64,000 nucleotides of DNA from JASGCP01 sp965263285 (GCA_965263285.1 CBDHHD010000016.1:248001-312000); one strand, 5' to 3'. Shown: positions 1 to 10,026, numbered from the stretch's first letter. Notes: a model not told the origin generated them from the sequence alone. Program-made: numbers and translations.

Positions 1-1233
1 ACAACCATTTAATTTGCTTTTTTCTGCCCATTGCTCTTGATTTATCATGATACTAAAAACACGATCCTGCTGTTTTATTTCTATATATTCTGTAGCCTTA
101 TATTTACTTATTTTATCTTGAATTTTCTTTGTCATAGTCCCTGTCTTTGCATAGGGATGTTCTAATAAATGTTTGTTTGCTTTTTCAACGAGTTCTCGTA
201 TTTTATTTATCATACTATTCCTATTAGCTTGAACCTCTGCAGCACGATAAGGATTTCTTCTTAATAATAATCTCTCTTCTTTATAGATGACTTCAGTTAA
301 GTCCTCATCAAATAAACCTATTTGTATTATGTTGTCTTTTAATAATGTCTCTATTTCGGGACTCGTAATAGAGGTTATATAATGCCAATTTAAATCTTTT
401 ATCTCTTCAATCCCATTTTTCTTAAGCATCCCTTTATCTCCCACCATTACCACATTCTTAACACCAAAATTATCCTTCAATTTATTAAATTGGTCAGATA
501 CTGTTTTGGTATCATTCGTGTTACCTTTAAACACTTGAACACTAACAGGATAGCCTGCATCGTCACAAAGTAATCCAACAACGATTTGCATCTTCCCTCT
601 TTTTTTGTCTCTATTATAACCAAAGGTAGCCAACTCGTTTTTCTCTCCTTCAAAATACACAGAAGTAACATCATATAAATATAAGGTAGGTATATCCTTG
701 CCTTTATGTCGAATATTAAATAGTCTTTGCTCTATCTTTTCTTGATTTTTGCTTAACCAATCTAAATTTTCATATAAATCATCCTCATTAAATTTATCAA
801 GAGAAAGGAGACTGCTTGCATCATTTATTTTTACCCATTCTTTAGCCAAATATAATCTTGATCTTTGATTAAGCACTCTGCCAATTATTTGAAACAAGGC
901 TAATGTAGATTGGCGGATATCTTTCCCTAAAGACGCTTCAATACCTAGCCTTTTAACAATTTCTAAAACACAAAAACTGCCCCCAACAGATTTCCCCTGA
1001 ATAATTTGCCCACTATTCTCAACAACACTATTAAGAATATGATCAATATGCTGCTCGGTGTCTTTATTCTTTTTTAAATAATCTTTTATAAGAGCAACAA
1101 TAGGATCAGGGCAATGTGTTAAATTAGCTACATATTTTTTACGAACCTTATTCCCTTCTCTATACGATTCTGTTAAATAGACAGTCTTATAAATTTTATT
1201 ACCCTTTTTGCGCCTTGATTCTTGTATATACAT
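1..1233 (-). CDS. IS1634-family (IS4 superfamily) transposase, C-terminus beyond window
   Basis: An open frame of 411 codons runs from an ATG at 1233 to the window edge without a stop, so the gene is cut by the window and not necessarily broken. The product starts MYIQESRRKKGNKIYKTVYL and carries the first catalytic Asp in DVTSVYFEGEKNELATFGYN, with a second DDE-type Asp in MVGDKGM. This is the layout of IS1634-type transposases, which cut and paste their own element; the final Glu region lies outside the window. A TATATTTG motif on the minus strand at 1256-1263 is a plausible promoter. The upstream IS end probably lies near 1389-1410, next to a host-gene remnant. Family assignment is by eye. 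Confidence 0.85.
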   Translation of the reverse strand, partial: MYIQESRRKKGNKIYKTVYLTESYREGNKVRKKYVANLTHCPDPIVALIKDYLKKNKDTEQHIDHILNSVVENSGQIIQGKSVGGSFCVLEIVKRLGIEASLGKDIRQSTLALFQIIGRVLNQRSRLYLAKEWVKINDASSLLSLDKFNEDDLYENLDWLSKNQEKIEQRLFNIRHKGKDIPTLYLYDVTSVYFEGEKNELATFGYNRDKKRGKMQIVVGLLCDDAGYPVSVQVFKGNTNDTKTVSDQFNKLKDNFGVKNVVMVGDKGMLKKNGIEEIKDLNWHYITSITSPEIETLLKDNIIQIGLFDEDLTEVIYKEERLLLRRNPYRAAEVQANRNSMINKIRELVEKANKHLLEHPYAKTGTMTKKIQDKISKYKATEYIEIKQQDRVFSIMINQEQWAEKSKLNGC

Positions 1234-1255
1234 AAAAATATCTACATTAAAAAAG

Positions 1256-1263
1256 CAAATATA
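1256..1263 (-). promoter_or_regulatory. Bacteroidota-type -7 promoter motif of the IS1634 transposase
   Basis: TATATTTG on the minus strand matches the Bacteroidota -7 consensus TAnnTTTG and lies 23 bp upstream of the transposase ATG. Confidence 0.5.
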
Positions 1264-1388
1264 GTTTATTTTATTGATTTTAAAAGTTAAATTATAGTTA
1301 AAGTCGCAGGTACATTTAATATATTTTTTAAACGATACATAACACAACTATTTGATAATAAAGCATTTGCGTATTTTTTTAACACATT

Positions 1389-1499
1389 TTAACAAAGGAA
1401 CATCCGTTGTATCGTTGCTTTTACCAATTCTACCCACCTCGGATCAGTAGGCAACTCTAAACCCAAAATAGATGATACCGATTTAGAGAAACGAGACAT
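1389..1499 (-). pseudogene. miaE: 5' remnant of a miaE-like tRNA hydroxylase gene, cut by an IS end
   Basis: A 36-codon frame starts at an ATG at 1499 and reads MSRFSKSVSSILGLELPTDP then RWVELVKATI before running into the IS1634 end. The LGLELPTDPRWV stretch resembles the N-terminus of MiaE-type tRNA-(ms2io6A) hydroxylases, diiron enzymes that hydroxylate a modified adenosine next to the anticodon. The last codons (from about 1406 down to 1389) lie in sequence shared with 42398-42415, so they probably belong to the IS. No continuation was found elsewhere in the window. The assignment rests on a short stretch recognised by eye. Confidence 0.45.
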
Positions 1500-1544
1500 C
1501 ATTAACTATAAATCTATTTTTTAATAAGATGACCTACACCCTAT

Positions 1545-2105
1545 TTAAAGAGTAGGTTTTCTTGGTTGGAAAGAAATTCCTACACTATTTAAAAAAGTCT
1601 TTACCCTTACACTTGAATTAGCGGTATCAAAATTATTATTAGACAAATCGCCCCCAATTAAATTAGATAAAGACGCAATTGTATCGGGGATAGGTCCTGT
1701 AAAACCACAGTCATTTATATATAATGTTTTTAAATTTGTAAGATTACCTATAGAAATAGGCAAATTACCTATTAAATTTGGATTGCCATACAATGCCAAA
1801 TAATTAAGCTGTGTAAAATTACCTATCATAGGAGTAAGCACACCTGTTAAATTATTAGCACTTAAATCAATACCAATTAAGCTATTTGTATTAGGTGTAT
1901 TAAAGGCAATACCTTTCCAATAAGGTGCGCTGTAGTTAAACCAATTTGTTTTATTTACCCAATTATTACCTCCTGCAAGATTATATAAATTTATAACAGC
2001 TACCTTCTCTGTAGGAGTAAAAGAAACCACTTGATTCGTTGACTTAGAACAAGCCATAAAAAATGTTACCAACAACAAACTAAAACAAATAAGACTCATT
2101 TTCAT
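1545..2105 (-). CDS. Leucine-rich-repeat lipoprotein
   Basis: The 186-residue product starts with a lipoprotein signal peptide ending in FFMAC, with Cys19 as the likely lipidated residue. After it come about four plant-type leucine-rich repeats, for example IGIDLSANNLTGVLTPMIGN and LKTLYINDCGFTGPIPDTI, preceded by an N-terminal cap around NNWVNKTNW. Such proteins usually bind ligands or other proteins at the cell surface. The gene follows susD by about 40 bp on the same strand and is probably the third gene of the susC-susD operon, where extra surface lipoproteins are common. Its ligand cannot be read from the sequence. It ends with a short tail after the last repeat and looks complete. Confidence 0.85.
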   Translation of the reverse strand: MKMSLICFSLLLVTFFMACSKSTNQVVSFTPTEKVAVINLYNLAGGNNWVNKTNWFNYSAPYWKGIAFNTPNTNSLIGIDLSANNLTGVLTPMIGNFTQLNYLALYGNPNLIGNLPISIGNLTNLKTLYINDCGFTGPIPDTIASLSNLIGGDLSNNNFDTANSSVRVKTFLNSVGISFQPRKPTL

Positions 2106-2145
2106 AAACTAAACAATTAAGATATTTAAAATATATAATAATAAT

Positions 2146-3786
2146 TTAATAACCAGGATTTTGCACAAGATTAGGATTGAGATCAACATCTCTTTGTGGC
2201 AATGGCCATATAAAATATTGACTACTATATGGAATAGCTGGCTGTCCAGGATTAATAGGGATATTAAACCCATAGATACTATTACCATACACATAAACTT
2301 GAGAATTATCGCCTGCCCCATTTACATATTTAGCAGGAATTCCTCTTGTTGCTCCGGGATAGAATTGTTGGTTATTGGCATCTCCCATCAATCTACTAAT
2401 ATCCATCCATCTTTTACCCTCACACAGAAATTCAATTCTTCTTTCAAGAAGAATTAATTTTGTAAGAGAATCGGCTGTAGCAACATTATTTGGACCGCCA
2501 CCATAAGGTCTCGCTGTTGGGCTTCCTTTGATAGAACGATTTCTCACAACATTGAGTAAAACAAATGCTTTAGAAGTATCTTGTTTATCTGCACTTCTTG
2601 CATATGCTTCTGCCAATGAAAGAATAGGCTCAGCATAACGAATTTGTGGGGCATTATCTGAAAGAGAACCTGTATTAGGATATTTAAGTGTAAAAAAATC
2701 ATATTTAGCATTCGCCGCTTGATCGTACTCATACAGCGATCTTCTTAGATCGCTACTATCCCAAATAGTATTATTCCAAATAATAGGAGAAATAGCAATT
2801 AACCCCCTTCCTCCGGCACCAGCTCCCCCAAAGAAAGAAGCTAATGCCGCATTAGTACCAGGATTATTATTTGCTGTATTTTGAATAGAAAAAACGCTTT
2901 CAATAGAAGTAGATGTGTTAAAAGGATTAGCAGGATTTGTTTCTAACTGCCACCCCCCTACAGATGTTCCTGTTGTAGCAGGATCATTGGGATTAATAGA
3001 TGCAATAGGTATAAAATTAGTGCTATTATTCAAATTAATAATACTATCCCAATTATTTTGATTTAAATACACCCTCATCAATAGCGCTATGGCTGCAGCT
3101 TTCGTTGCCCTCGTATTAAAATCTGGACTAATACTATTAGGTAAATTATTAACAGAATATCGTAAATCAGCAATCATTCTCGCATAATCGCTATCCACAA
3201 TGGGTCGTTTAAAAGAATTAGCTAAAGCAATATCTTCATTAGTACGAATAGGAAAAGTAAAATAAGGCACTCCCGTATTAGATCCCTTCCCATCATTCCA
3301 AGGACGAGCAAAAGACAATGTTAATTCATGCTCACAAAAAGCCCTTAAAAAAGTACATTCTCCTATATATTGACTTGCCACATCTGCTGTAATAACCTTA
3401 TTTGTAAGCGCCGAATTAATACCCGCAATGGTAATAGTAATGTTATTTAATGGGCCATAAAAGCCTGCCCAAGTATTTATAGGAGTACCAGTAGTAGTAG
3501 TGAATGAATTCCCTTGGTAGATAAGTTGTTGAAAATTAGCTGTAGAAATAACATCCTCCCCACGGCTATCATCATTCGTTATATTTAAAGCCGACAATGC
3601 ATTAGAAGTTACTGATGCTTGCACAGAAGCATAAGCTCCATATAAAGCTTGTAGTACTTGTCCAGGAGTAGAATATAACGCATCCCCTGAAACATAGTTA
3701 ACAGGTTTTTGATTTACAATTTTTTGACAAGAGGAAAACAAAACAATACCTGTTATAAAAAAGAATAAGTGTTTTAATATGTTCAT
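2146..3786 (-). CDS. SusD/RagB-family nutrient-binding outer-membrane lipoprotein
   Basis: The 546-residue protein begins with a lipoprotein signal (FSSC, Cys20). The N-terminal SusD-like part has the alpha-helical TPR-type layout of the family (QVLQALYGAYASVQ; CTFLRAFCEHELTLSF). The C-terminal RagB part contains LLERRIEFLCEGKRWMDISR, a hallmark motif, and ends with the typical FIWPLPQRDVDLNPN. SusD proteins form the lid over a SusC transporter and capture oligosaccharides or peptides. The gene lies 25 bp downstream of its susC partner, so co-transcription is very likely. No glycoside hydrolase sits beside the pair, so the substrate is unknown; it could be peptide or protein breakdown products rather than glycan. 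Confidence 0.95.
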   Translation of the reverse strand: MNILKHLFFFITGIVLFSSCQKIVNQKPVNYVSGDALYSTPGQVLQALYGAYASVQASVTSNALSALNITNDDSRGEDVISTANFQQLIYQGNSFTTTTGTPINTWAGFYGPLNNITITIAGINSALTNKVITADVASQYIGECTFLRAFCEHELTLSFARPWNDGKGSNTGVPYFTFPIRTNEDIALANSFKRPIVDSDYARMIADLRYSVNNLPNSISPDFNTRATKAAAIALLMRVYLNQNNWDSIINLNNSTNFIPIASINPNDPATTGTSVGGWQLETNPANPFNTSTSIESVFSIQNTANNNPGTNAALASFFGGAGAGGRGLIAISPIIWNNTIWDSSDLRRSLYEYDQAANAKYDFFTLKYPNTGSLSDNAPQIRYAEPILSLAEAYARSADKQDTSKAFVLLNVVRNRSIKGSPTARPYGGGPNNVATADSLTKLILLERRIEFLCEGKRWMDISRLMGDANNQQFYPGATRGIPAKYVNGAGDNSQVYVYGNSIYGFNIPINPGQPAIPYSSQYFIWPLPQRDVDLNPNLVQNPGY

Positions 3787-3810
3787 AAAGCAAATATTTA
3801 TAAATAATAA

Positions 3811-6800
3811 TTAAAAACCAACATTTAATCCAAAAGAAATAGTTCGCACTGCTGGGGCAAAAGCTAAATCTACACCTGCTGTAGTATTAGTCCCAGAACC
3901 AGTTGATTGTTGAAAACCATTACTAGTATAGCCTTGAGGATCCAACCCAGTATAAGCGGTGAGTACAAATAGATTTTGTCCTTGTGCATATAAACTAAAG
4001 TTTTTAACAACCCCCTTCGTATACAATGCTAAAACTCTTGGTGCTACTGTATATGTTAACACAACATTTTGTAACCTTAAGAAAGATCCATCTTCTACAA
4101 AACGAGAAGAGGCATTCCCAATTTGATTTATAATATTCCCATTACCATAATATAATCTCGGAACATTGGTAACCTGACCAGGAGTAGTCCATCTATTTAA
4201 TATCTCGGTTCCATTATTCCAAAAATTTTGATTTAACAAAAAGTTAGCCCGTGTATAGTTATATATTTTATTGCCCCCTGAGAAATTAAATAAGAATACC
4301 AACGACCATTGCTTATACCTAAAACTATTATTAATGCCACCAAACCAAGTAGGAGCTGTATTACCTAAAATGGTTTTGTCATTTGAAGTTAAAGCACTAG
4401 TAGGGTTAGCATAAGAACCATCATTTTTATTTTTAACAGCAAAAAAAGCACCATCTTCAACTCTTTGTTGCACTAAGGTTCCATCAGCTTTATAATACAT
4501 AGGATTACCTGTTTGTGTATTGACACCTGCCCATCTATAACCCCATAAAGCATTAACAGACTGTCCCACTTGAAGTATATTATATGTAGACGGAATAGAA
4601 GTAACCTGCTTCCCATTAACTGAATAGAGTTGCTCAAGTCTATTTCTAATTGTAGTGAAGTTTGCCCCAATATCCCAGCCAAAATTTTTTGTATTAAAAG
4701 CAGAAAAGCTAGCTGTCAACTCCAATCCTTGGTTAGACATTCTACCAATATTAGTTGCAATAACATTATTTGGTATTCCTAACACTGTAGGTTGTGGCAC
4801 ATTTAATACTAAATTATTAATATTGTTATAAAAGTAATCAGCCGTAAAAGAAACCCTACCCTTTAAAAATGACATATCCAAACCAACATCATATTTCTGA
4901 CTTGTTTCCCATTGTAAATTAGGATTACCAAATTGCGAATAGTTAAGACCAAGATTACTACCATATAAAATTGGGCTATACCCATTTAAATAAGGAAAAT
5001 ATCCAACCTGAGGAAAGTTACTTCCTGATTGTTGCCCAGAAAGAATATTTCCAGTGACTGCATAAGAAGCTTTAATTTTAAAATCCGAGAATACCTTTGT
5101 TAAAGTCTTATTATTCATCCAGAAATCTTCACCTGCAGGGCGCCAACCAATTCCAACACCAGGAAAAACTCCATATTGTTTACCAGGCGCCAATGCCGAC
5201 TGTCCATCATACCTAACAGAAGCCTGAAGAAGATATTTAGATTTATAATCATAATTTAATCTGCCAAATACAGAGCTATATCCCCAAGTTCCATAAAATC
5301 CTGTAATAGCAGGTATTGTTCCTGAACCTGTTATAATATTTTTAGTAATAAAAGAAGCAATAACATTTTGTAAGGTAGCATCTACATACTTCGTATTAAC
5401 CACTTGAATTTCTTGCCCACCCGTTATAGTAAAGTTATGTCCTTTAAAACCAATATTATAGGTGGCATAATTTTGCCAATCATAACTTAATGAACTCAAG
5501 GCTGTATTTTCAACCAATCCTATTGGGAACCCATCCCCATGAATAGGATTAAGCGATTGAAACGCATAAGCATTTGAATAGTCAATTCCTAATTGACTTC
5601 TAATAGTGAGACCTTTTACCGGGTATGCCTCTATATATGAAGTATTTAAAATACGATAGGTTTCTATAGATTGTGTATTATTTCTTAGCGTATATGCAAT
5701 ATTAAAGAAATTTGCATCAGGACCTGATAAATTAGGACCATTGTTATAGAATTGATTAGCAGTAGAAGATATATTATATCCCGAAGGCGTATTCGCATAA
5801 GGGGAAACATTGGGAAACAATAGTAAAGACCCCAAGTTAGCACTCCCTAAGAAATTATATCCCGCATTTTGATCGGTATTATATTGACGGCTTAGCGTAA
5901 CATAGTTACCTACTTTAAAATACTTCCCCACTCCTTGGTCTACATTTGCCCTCACTCTATAAGCCTGATTTGTATTTGTAAAGATAGAACCTTGTATACT
6001 ATTGTAATTAAGAGATAAATAATAACTACTCTTCTCAGTACCCCCAGCAATACTAATCGTATGGCTTGTAGTAGGTGATAAATTTATATAAGCTTGCGAC
6101 TGCCAATTAGTATTCGTAGTAGTATCTCTTGCTTGTGGCGCTAATCCTGCATTCGTAAACTTTTCATTGTTAATTGCCACAAATTGATAGTTATTAAGCA
6201 AAGAATATCTCTTACTTGTTTGACTAAAGCCACCAATAGCTTGATAATTAATTCTCACAGCACCTTTAGTACCCTTTTTTGTAGTAACCAAAATTACTCC
6301 ACCAGCTGCTCTTGCACCATAGATAGCAGTAGAAGATCCGTCTTTTAACACCTCAATACTTGCGATATCTGCAGGGTCTATATCAGAAATTGGATTAGTA
6401 GCTGCAATATTTGTAGCATCTAAACTACCCGAATTAATAGGCACTCCATCTACCACCCATAGAGGCCCTTGTGTATTGTTAATGGAGTTAATTCCTCTAA
6501 TAGTAATTCGAGCAGCAACATTCGCAGCACCCCCTGGGCTAGTAGCTTGAAGACCTGCCGCCCGTCCTTCTAATTGCTGATCTACAGAAGGAGTTACTAA
6601 AGTATTAAATTTATCAACATCAATATTAGTAGCCGAACCTGTAAATTTCTTCTTTTCTGTTAATCCATATCCTACTACAACCATATTATCCATCTGATTA
6701 ACTTTTGATTGAACAGTAATAATGATGTCATTATAATTATTATAATCTCCTAAATTAACATCTTTGGTTACAATATTTATATTACTAGCAATTAGATGAT

Positions 6801-7011
6801 GCGTTCTTAATGTCAAAACAACATTTTCAATTGTAAATTCTCCTTTTTCATTAGTATATGTTTGTACTTTTTCTCCTTTAACATATATCAATACATTTGG
6901 AATAGGATTATCATTACCATCTACTACCTTACCTGATATGGTAACTGTTTTTTGAGTAAATCCAACATAAAAAAATATTAAAAAGAAAAAAGAAAAAAGA
7001 AATTTTTTCAT
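3811..7011 (-). CDS. SusC/RagA-family TonB-linked outer-membrane transporter
   Basis: The 1066-residue protein has a signal peptide (residues 1-19), a carboxypeptidase-D-like regulatory domain at about 22-105 (VTISGKVVDGNDNPIPNVLI), a plug domain with the MVVVGYG motif and family-typical RAAGLQATSPGGAANVAARI, then a large beta-barrel that ends in hydrophobic ISFGLNVGF. It imports a substrate captured by the SusD partner using TonB energy. It is the first gene of the operon susC-susD-LRR lipoprotein. No STN anti-sigma-interacting domain is seen at the N-terminus, so regulation through a classical FecR/sigma relay is not indicated. No regulator gene is adjacent. Length is normal for the family. 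Confidence 0.96.
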   Translation of the reverse strand: MKKFLFSFFFLIFFYVGFTQKTVTISGKVVDGNDNPIPNVLIYVKGEKVQTYTNEKGEFTIENVVLTLRTHHLIASNINIVTKDVNLGDYNNYNDIIITVQSKVNQMDNMVVVGYGLTEKKKFTGSATNIDVDKFNTLVTPSVDQQLEGRAAGLQATSPGGAANVAARITIRGINSINNTQGPLWVVDGVPINSGSLDATNIAATNPISDIDPADIASIEVLKDGSSTAIYGARAAGGVILVTTKKGTKGAVRINYQAIGGFSQTSKRYSLLNNYQFVAINNEKFTNAGLAPQARDTTTNTNWQSQAYINLSPTTSHTISIAGGTEKSSYYLSLNYNSIQGSIFTNTNQAYRVRANVDQGVGKYFKVGNYVTLSRQYNTDQNAGYNFLGSANLGSLLLFPNVSPYANTPSGYNISSTANQFYNNGPNLSGPDANFFNIAYTLRNNTQSIETYRILNTSYIEAYPVKGLTIRSQLGIDYSNAYAFQSLNPIHGDGFPIGLVENTALSSLSYDWQNYATYNIGFKGHNFTITGGQEIQVVNTKYVDATLQNVIASFITKNIITGSGTIPAITGFYGTWGYSSVFGRLNYDYKSKYLLQASVRYDGQSALAPGKQYGVFPGVGIGWRPAGEDFWMNNKTLTKVFSDFKIKASYAVTGNILSGQQSGSNFPQVGYFPYLNGYSPILYGSNLGLNYSQFGNPNLQWETSQKYDVGLDMSFLKGRVSFTADYFYNNINNLVLNVPQPTVLGIPNNVIATNIGRMSNQGLELTASFSAFNTKNFGWDIGANFTTIRNRLEQLYSVNGKQVTSIPSTYNILQVGQSVNALWGYRWAGVNTQTGNPMYYKADGTLVQQRVEDGAFFAVKNKNDGSYANPTSALTSNDKTILGNTAPTWFGGINNSFRYKQWSLVFLFNFSGGNKIYNYTRANFLLNQNFWNNGTEILNRWTTPGQVTNVPRLYYGNGNIINQIGNASSRFVEDGSFLRLQNVVLTYTVAPRVLALYTKGVVKNFSLYAQGQNLFVLTAYTGLDPQGYTSNGFQQSTGSGTNTTAGVDLAFAPAVRTISFGLNVGF

Positions 7012-7569
7012 ATAAAAATATTTAACAAAACATAAAAAATAAGTATATTTAATACAATATTAAACTAAAATAATTAAAAATTAACAAAAAAATAAAACTT
7101 TTATAGCATCCTAATTAACAAAAAAAAGATAAAATTAACAAAAAATATTAAATTAAAAAATATTTTTTGTTATAACAACTTTTGTAAATACTCAAGTACA
7201 TATTCATTCTCTTATATTTTTTTTTCTTTCTTTTATCTTTAATTGCAATAAGAAAGAAAAATAAAGCCATCAGATACGACCTATGATTCAATACCTATGC
7301 TTATTTCAACAACCAATATTCTACAATAAATCTATATAATCTGCCTGAATCATTACCAACTTTTTTAGTAGAGCCTATTTTACTTATTTATAATAAAAAT
7401 TAATATTTTTAGTAAAAGTGCTTTTTTATTTTAATTAACACTATTTTACTTAAAATTCAATTAAAAATTGAACTACTTTCATAAAAAGAGATACATTTTA
7501 TACTTATTCACTAAAAAAGTGATTATACCTAATTAATTGTAAACGACTGATTATTTTTTTAAGGGTCAA
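7012..7569. other. Gene-free AT-rich region between susC and the DUF4296 gene
   Basis: This region upstream of susC has no supported gene. The part next to susC must hold its promoter, but no clear TAnnTTTG motif stands out. It contains a hairpin-prone CTTTCTTTT tract near 7215-7255, also seen in the palindromic repeats elsewhere, and a decayed copy of a small inverted-repeat element at 7352-7529. Confidence 0.6.
7352..7529. repeat. Decayed copy of a ~184-bp MITE-like element
   Basis: The segment is homologous along its length with the better preserved element at 23092-23275. Shared landmarks are ACTTTTTTAGT near the left end, TATTTTTAGTAAAAGT in the middle, and TTCACTAAAAAAGTGATTAT at the right end. 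The left terminus is more degraded. Confidence 0.6.
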
Positions 7570-7908
7570 CTACTTACTCTCACGCAGTATGCGTACCGAA
7601 AGAGAATACACTGAATCAAATAAAGCTCTTTGTAAATAAGGATGTTGTACATAATAATCATAACTCTTATAGAATGTTTTTCTTGATGTATGATGCAAAT
7701 AGAATATTTGACTATAAGCAATAGTAAGTTGATTTCTAAACTTAGCAGAATCAATAGGATGGCGAAGCACATAATATTGATCAACCTGAATCATATTCCA
7801 TACAATACCCTTCATTTCTTTAACAGGCAAAATACCATTAGGAACAGATAATTGATTTTTACAAGCTAATAATAATAACAATAATATAAAAGATAAAATT
7901 TGTTTCAT
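7570..7908 (-). CDS. DUF4296-family small lipoprotein
   Basis: The 112-residue product starts with a lipoprotein signal of repeated leucines ending LLAC (Cys16). The mature part (ILPVKEMKGIVWNMIQVDQY) matches the DUF4296 pattern known from Bacteroidota, where a pro-lys-x-x-met segment precedes a conserved helix and a histidine/tyrosine-rich middle. Function is unknown; location is probably the outer membrane, periplasmic side. Its ATG overlaps the stop of porD (ATGA), so the two are translationally coupled and it is the last gene of the ppiD-coaBC-porD run. Confidence 0.8.
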   Translation of the reverse strand: MKQILSFILLLLLLACKNQLSVPNGILPVKEMKGIVWNMIQVDQYYVLRHPIDSAKFRNQLTIAYSQIFYLHHTSRKTFYKSYDYYVQHPYLQRALFDSVYSLSVRILRESK

Positions 7909-8834
7909 TGTAAAGCAGCTTTATATTTATCTGCATTCCCTGCGTCTAATTGTGTAAGAAGCGAAAGAACCTTTGACTTATCATCTGTTGCACTAGATGC
8001 AAATATACCCGAAAGTTCATTTACCTTACTTGCCATAAAAAATTCTTGAATCATTGTATTAGGATTGTCTTTTGAAAATGCAAGTAATTGATTAAGAACC
8101 TTTACTGTATTTGCACGCGCATCGTCTGGTTTATCATTTAAGTTATCTAATCCTAATCTATAATACCCATAGATAATATCATGAATATTATTATACCTCG
8201 TATTTTGAAGATTATCAGATAGCCAATATCTATTTCTTAATCCATCAAACTGCTTCCAGCCTCTTATTCCACTCCCATCAGGTGCATTAAGTACAATATT
8301 ATACATTTTTAAAAAATAAGGTTCTCCTGCCTTTTGACCAAACGAATCATAATACGTACCTATAATAAGATACGCATAATATGCAAACGAGGCAGCAAGA
8401 TTAGATATTAAAGGATCTGTTCCACTTACACGATTATCGTTAAAATCAATACTTTGAAATTCAATATATTTAAATACGACATCTCCATCTTGAAAGTTAA
8501 TAATAGGACTTAAATAAGAAGAATGATATACGGGTCTCATAGCTTGTACAATAAGAGTGCCATTATACACATTAGGACTACCCCCATCTTGTAAGTTAAG
8601 AAAGAAATTACATTTTATTTTTTCAAACGATCTAAAATTATCATCTGTCCATCGCCTTGCATTTAAAAAGCTAGTCAGTTGTGCTTGCAAAGTATTGAAT
8701 ATCTTAGGATTAGTAGAAGAATTAACCCTTGATGTCAATATAGTAACATTCGCTTGTAATTCTTGTGCATGTAACAAAGACATACAAAAACAAAAAGCGA
8801 TTGTCAATCCGTAAAAGTAATTATGAATTTTCAT
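7905..8834 (-). CDS. porD: PorD-like DUF4835 protein, type IX secretion associated
   Basis: The 309-residue protein has a signal peptide cleaved near residue 23 (MSLLHAQ) and the DUF4835 pattern throughout: QANVTI near the N-terminus, an internal AYYAYLIIGTYYDSFG segment, and a helical C-terminal end. In Bacteroidota DUF4835 proteins are called PorD and are linked to type IX secretion, which exports adhesins and enzymes across the outer membrane. Known clusters place this gene directly after coaBC, as seen here: its first 14 bp overlap the coaBC 3' end. No other type IX component is in the window. Family assignment is solid; the secretion role comes from family knowledge. Confidence 0.85.
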   Translation of the reverse strand: MKIHNYFYGLTIAFCFCMSLLHAQELQANVTILTSRVNSSTNPKIFNTLQAQLTSFLNARRWTDDNFRSFEKIKCNFFLNLQDGGSPNVYNGTLIVQAMRPVYHSSYLSPIINFQDGDVVFKYIEFQSIDFNDNRVSGTDPLISNLAASFAYYAYLIIGTYYDSFGQKAGEPYFLKMYNIVLNAPDGSGIRGWKQFDGLRNRYWLSDNLQNTRYNNIHDIIYGYYRLGLDNLNDKPDDARANTVKVLNQLLAFSKDNPNTMIQEFFMASKVNELSGIFASSATDDKSKVLSLLTQLDAGNADKYKAALQ

Positions 8835-10026
8835 TAATTTGCTCTACTATATATTCAATAATACGAGAAGCCAAGGTTGTTTTAGCTTGCATGGGCAACA
8901 TAGTTTCTTTTTCTTTTTTATCAAAGATAGTCAATGTATTCGTATCTACATTAAAACATGAATGTTGAGGAGTAATACAATTTAAAGCAACCGCGTCTAA
9001 ATGTTTACCATGCAATTTCTTCAATGCATTTTCCTTACCTTGTTCTGTTTCAAGAGCAAAGCCCATCAACCATTGGTTATTTTTTTTATGTTGTCCTGCC
9101 CATTTTAATATATCTGTTGTAGCTTTTAAAGCAATTGGCAAGTCTACTTCTTTTTTCTTTATTTTATGTAAGGATATATCTACGGGAGTATAATCGGAAG
9201 CAGCAGCTGTAAAAATAGATATATCGGCTATTGGAAATATTTTTTCTACTGCCTGAAACATATCTTGAGTACTTATCACTGGAATAACCTTAATTCCTTT
9301 ATAGGTTAATTTAACAGATACAGGACCAGACACAATTGTTACATTAGCGCCTTGCAAATAAGCCACTTCTGCTATTGCATATCCCATCTTTCCTGAAGAA
9401 TTATTTGACAAAAAACGAACAGGATCAAAATGCTCACGCGTGGGCCCCGCTGTAATGAGTACCGACTTATTTTTCAGTATATCTTTTCTAAAGAAATGAA
9501 CTATTAAATACTCCAACACATCTTCTACTTCTGCCATTCTACCATCACCAACGAGACCACTTGCTAATTCTCCATAAGCAACAGGAATTATATAATGACG
9601 ATCCCATTCTTTTATTTTCTTTATATTGTGTTTAATAGAGGGATGCATCCACATGTCATGATCCATAGCAGGAGCTAATACAACAGGACAAGTAGCCGAC
9701 AAATACACTGCCATCAATAAACTATCACAAGTGCCACTAGCTATCTTTGACAATGTATTAGCACTTAAAGGAGCTATTAACATTACATCAGCCCATCTTC
9801 CTAATGCTACATGATTAGCCCAACAATTTTCTTCTTCTAATTGTATGTACACTTTTTTTTTCGTGAGCGTTGAAAGTACCAAAGGAGAAACAAATTGCGT
9901 AGCGGTGGGTGTTAAAATTACTTGTACTTCAGCTCCTTGTTTAGTTAATAAACGAACAAGAGATATGATTTTATAGGCCGCAATACTACCTGTTATCCCA
10001 ATTAAAATCTTTTTACCTTTCAACAT
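8821..10026 (-). CDS. coaBC: Bifunctional phosphopantothenoylcysteine synthetase/decarboxylase
   Basis: The enzyme makes 4'-phosphopantetheine for coenzyme A in two steps: ligation of cysteine to phosphopantothenate (CoaB) and decarboxylation (CoaC). The N-terminal flavoprotein domain (about 1-180) shows GITGSIAAYK and APAMDHDMW; the CoaB domain shows ITAGPTREHFDPVRF and SSGKMGYAIA. In the flavoprotein motif the usual Asn of PAMN is Asp here. The start at 10026 (MLKGKKILIGI) was preferred to a start three codons upstream, which adds only MIF. Length (401 residues) is normal. It lies 15 bp downstream of the ppiD-like gene and overlaps porD, so these form an operon. Confidence 0.95.
   Translation of the reverse strand: MLKGKKILIGITGSIAAYKIISLVRLLTKQGAEVQVILTPTATQFVSPLVLSTLTKKKVYIQLEEENCWANHVALGRWADVMLIAPLSANTLSKIASGTCDSLLMAVYLSATCPVVLAPAMDHDMWMHPSIKHNIKKIKEWDRHYIIPVAYGELASGLVGDGRMAEVEDVLEYLIVHFFRKDILKNKSVLITAGPTREHFDPVRFLSNNSSGKMGYAIAEVAYLQGANVTIVSGPVSVKLTYKGIKVIPVISTQDMFQAVEKIFPIADISIFTAAASDYTPVDISLHKIKKKEVDLPIALKATTDILKWAGQHKKNNQWLMGFALETEQGKENALKKLHGKHLDAVALNCITPQHSCFNVDTNTLTIFDKKEKETMLPMQAKTTLASRIIEYIVEQINENS

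Noticed and set aside
477..674. Minus-strand 65-codon frame
   Set aside because: It is a shadow of the IS1634 transposase, which is open in another frame over the whole region.
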